Positions 17,186 to 18,388 of a stretch of 18,388 bases of DNA are shown here, one piece after another. The DNA lies in the NCBI GenBank assembly GCA_002424865.1, contig DILC01000061.1, positions 1 to 18,388 on the forward strand, written 5' to 3'. Position 1 is the first letter of the stretch, and every line of letters starts with the position of its first letter. The stretch comes from Rhodocyclaceae bacterium UBA5602 (GTDB taxonomy: Bacteria > Pseudomonadota > Gammaproteobacteria > Burkholderiales > Rhodocyclaceae). The position numbers were made by a program, and so were the translations under genes. The notes under the pieces are model-generated. The model made no database searches and was not told the DNA's origin. It worked only from the letters and a program-made list of their open reading frames with translations.

Positions 17186-17195
17186 CGTTATAACG
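17186..17195. promoter_or_regulatory. Symmetric -10 element between cyaY and lptM
   Basis: CGTTATAACG is a perfect 10-bp palindrome that gives TATAAC on both strands (17189-17194 plus, 17192-17187 minus). It lies in the 49-bp gap between the two divergent starts. On the minus strand it predicts a transcript start near 17180, about 26 bases before the cyaY ATG. On the plus strand it predicts a start near 17201, only about 3 bases before the lptM ATG. No good -35 is seen on either side. Confidence 0.4.
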
Positions 17196-17203
17196 CCAAG
17201 CCT

Positions 17204-17320
17204 ATGCGTACCCTACCTGCTCTTGTCGTGCTGATCCTTATTTCGGCCTGCGGCACAAAAACGCCCCTGCAGCTACCCGCTAACGCACATAGCGCGCCTG
17301 CCCAAAGCCTTTCACGTTAA
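17204..17320 (+). CDS. lptM: LPS-assembly lipoprotein LptM (YifL-like), 38 aa
   Basis: LptM-family lipoproteins assist maturation of the LptD-LptE outer-membrane LPS translocon. This gene encodes only 38 residues. It begins MRTLPALVVLILISACGTK. A hydrophobic core (4-13) leads into the lipobox ISAC, with C16 as the predicted lipidated cysteine, followed by CGTKTPLQLP. This matches the family motif CGxKGPLxxP except that Gly is replaced by Thr at residue 20. The tail is rich in Ala, Pro and Ser. The stop is TAA at 17318. Placement directly before lysA and divergent from cyaY is the usual position of lptM/yifL, and supports the call despite the small size. There is no clear Shine-Dalgarno. It could be an unrelated small lipoprotein, but the context makes LptM the better reading. 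Confidence 0.8.
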   Translation: MRTLPALVVLILISACGTKTPLQLPANAHSAPAQSLSR

Positions 17321-17383
17321 CGACACCGCGCTGAACAACCCGGCAAACCGCCTGTAACCTCACCCAAGCCCCTTATTCCCATC

Positions 17384-18388
17384 ATGCATTTAATCACTTC
17401 ACAGCCTGACTCATCACACTCCAGCGCCACCGTCGAGGGCGTTGCGTTGGCCGACATTGCGGCTGAATTTAACACGCCCTGCTACGTCTATTCCCGCGCT
17501 GCGCTGGTTGCCGCTTATGCCGCTTACCGCAGCACGCTGGTGACGCATGGCATGGGCGGGCGCTCGTTGATCTGCTACGCCGTCAAAGCCAATGCCAACT
17601 TGGCGATCCTGAACCTGTTCGCCCATCTTGGCGCGGGTTTCGACATTGTTTCCGGCGGTGAGCTGGCGCGCGTCCTGGCCGCTGGCGGCCATGCGGAGAA
17701 AATCGTGTTTTCCGGCGTGGGCAAATCACGCGCAGAAATGCGCGCGGCGCTCAGCGCAGGCATTCATTGTTTTAATGTCGAATCGGCCAGCGAGCTGGAC
17801 CAGCTCAATGCCGTCGCCAGAGAACTCGACACCCGCGCGCCAATCTCCCTGCGCGTGAATCCCGACGTTGACCCGAAAACCCACCCGTATATTTCCACAG
17901 GCTTGAAAAGCGCGAAATTCGGCATCGCGATTGACGCCGCCTTCGCGCTGTACCAGTACGCCGCATCCCTCCCGCATCTGGCGGTGAAAGGCATCGACTG
18001 CCACATCGGCTCGCAACTGCTTGACCCGGCGCCTGCGGCCGAAGCGGTGGATAAAGTGCTGGCCCTGGTGGATCAACTCGCGCGAGCAAACATTCCGCTC
18101 GCGCACATTGATATTGGCGGCGGCATGGGCATTCAATACCGCAGCGACGAGCCCGCGCCTGCCGTCGCGGATTATCTCGCGCCGATTCTGGAGAAGCTCG
18201 CCGGACGCAAGGAACACATCATTCTCGAACCCGGCCGCTCGCTCGTGGGCAATGCGGGTTTGTTATTGACGCGCGTGATGGTGACCAAGCCCGGCGAAGA
18301 AAAAAACTTCGCCATTGTGGATGCCGCGATGAATGACCTGATGCGCCCGGCCTTGTATGACGCTTATCACGAGATCAGGAAAGTCGGC
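17384..18388 (+). CDS. lysA: Diaminopimelate decarboxylase (partial, runs off the window)
   Basis: LysA decarboxylates meso-diaminopimelate to L-lysine using pyridoxal phosphate, the last step of lysine synthesis. The window holds 335 codons of an expected 410-420, with an open frame to the right edge. The PLP-binding lysine is K68 in YAVKANANL. Other family segments are FDIVSGGEL (about 86-94), the HIGSQ motif, GGGMGIQY and EPGRSLVGNAG, which bind PLP or its phosphate. The C-terminal part, with the second active-site cysteine, is outside the window. The start ATG at 17384 has no recognisable Shine-Dalgarno. The gene lies 63 bases after the lptM stop and in the same reading frame as lptM, with no other stop between them. 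Confidence 0.96.
   Translation, partial: MHLITSQPDSSHSSATVEGVALADIAAEFNTPCYVYSRAALVAAYAAYRSTLVTHGMGGRSLICYAVKANANLAILNLFAHLGAGFDIVSGGELARVLAAGGHAEKIVFSGVGKSRAEMRAALSAGIHCFNVESASELDQLNAVARELDTRAPISLRVNPDVDPKTHPYISTGLKSAKFGIAIDAAFALYQYAASLPHLAVKGIDCHIGSQLLDPAPAAEAVDKVLALVDQLARANIPLAHIDIGGGMGIQYRSDEPAPAVADYLAPILEKLAGRKEHIILEPGRSLVGNAGLLLTRVMVTKPGEEKNFAIVDAAMNDLMRPALYDAYHEIRKVG

Overview
The window is a stretch of core chromosome from a betaproteobacterium with moderately high GC. The protein sequences and the gene order lysA-lptM / cyaY / mrcA / pilMNOPQ / aroK-aroB-dgt / gltB-gltD resemble what I know from the Nitrosomonadales (Gallionella, Sideroxydans, Nitrosomonas and Methylophilaceae relatives). 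The order-level placement is an inference from family knowledge; no search was run. I see no tRNA, rRNA, CRISPR array, insertion sequence, phage gene or integrase.

Layout. Positions 102-6214 (minus strand) carry gltB and gltD, the two subunits of NADPH glutamate synthase, with a good sigma-70 promoter in the 160-bp gap upstream of gltB. Positions 6375-9098 (minus) hold the tightly overlapping aroK-aroB-dgt: two shikimate-pathway enzymes and a dNTP triphosphohydrolase. A strong hairpin at 9125-9152 separates these from the type IV pilus alignment and secretin operon pilM-pilN-pilO-pilP-pilQ (14234 down to 9178, minus). All junctions inside that operon overlap by 1 or 4 bases. Divergent from pilM is mrcA/ponA (14388-16799, plus), a class A penicillin-binding protein. 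At the right end, cyaY (minus) faces away from a very short lipoprotein gene, lptM (17204-17320, plus; 38 aa). Next comes lysA, cut by the window edge after 335 codons.

How the genes work together. GltBD assimilates ammonia into glutamate. AroK and AroB feed aromatic amino-acid synthesis. LysA makes lysine from meso-diaminopimelate, a cell-wall precursor. MrcA polymerises and crosslinks peptidoglycan, through which the PilMNOPQ machine must pass. LptM belongs to a family that assists assembly of the LPS translocon. CyaY (bacterial frataxin) acts in iron handling and Fe-S assembly, and GltB/GltD are Fe-S enzymes.

I did not find an undescribed system; this is an ordinary housekeeping region. 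The points most worth a second look are: two separate nine-G tracts inside pilQ (possible slippage sites that would switch off the secretin); a symmetric -10 element shared by cyaY and lptM; lptM and lysA lying in the same frame with one stop codon between them; several starts without a Shine-Dalgarno and with a -10 box very close; and a pilM start that is probably TTG at 14234 rather than the longer reading.
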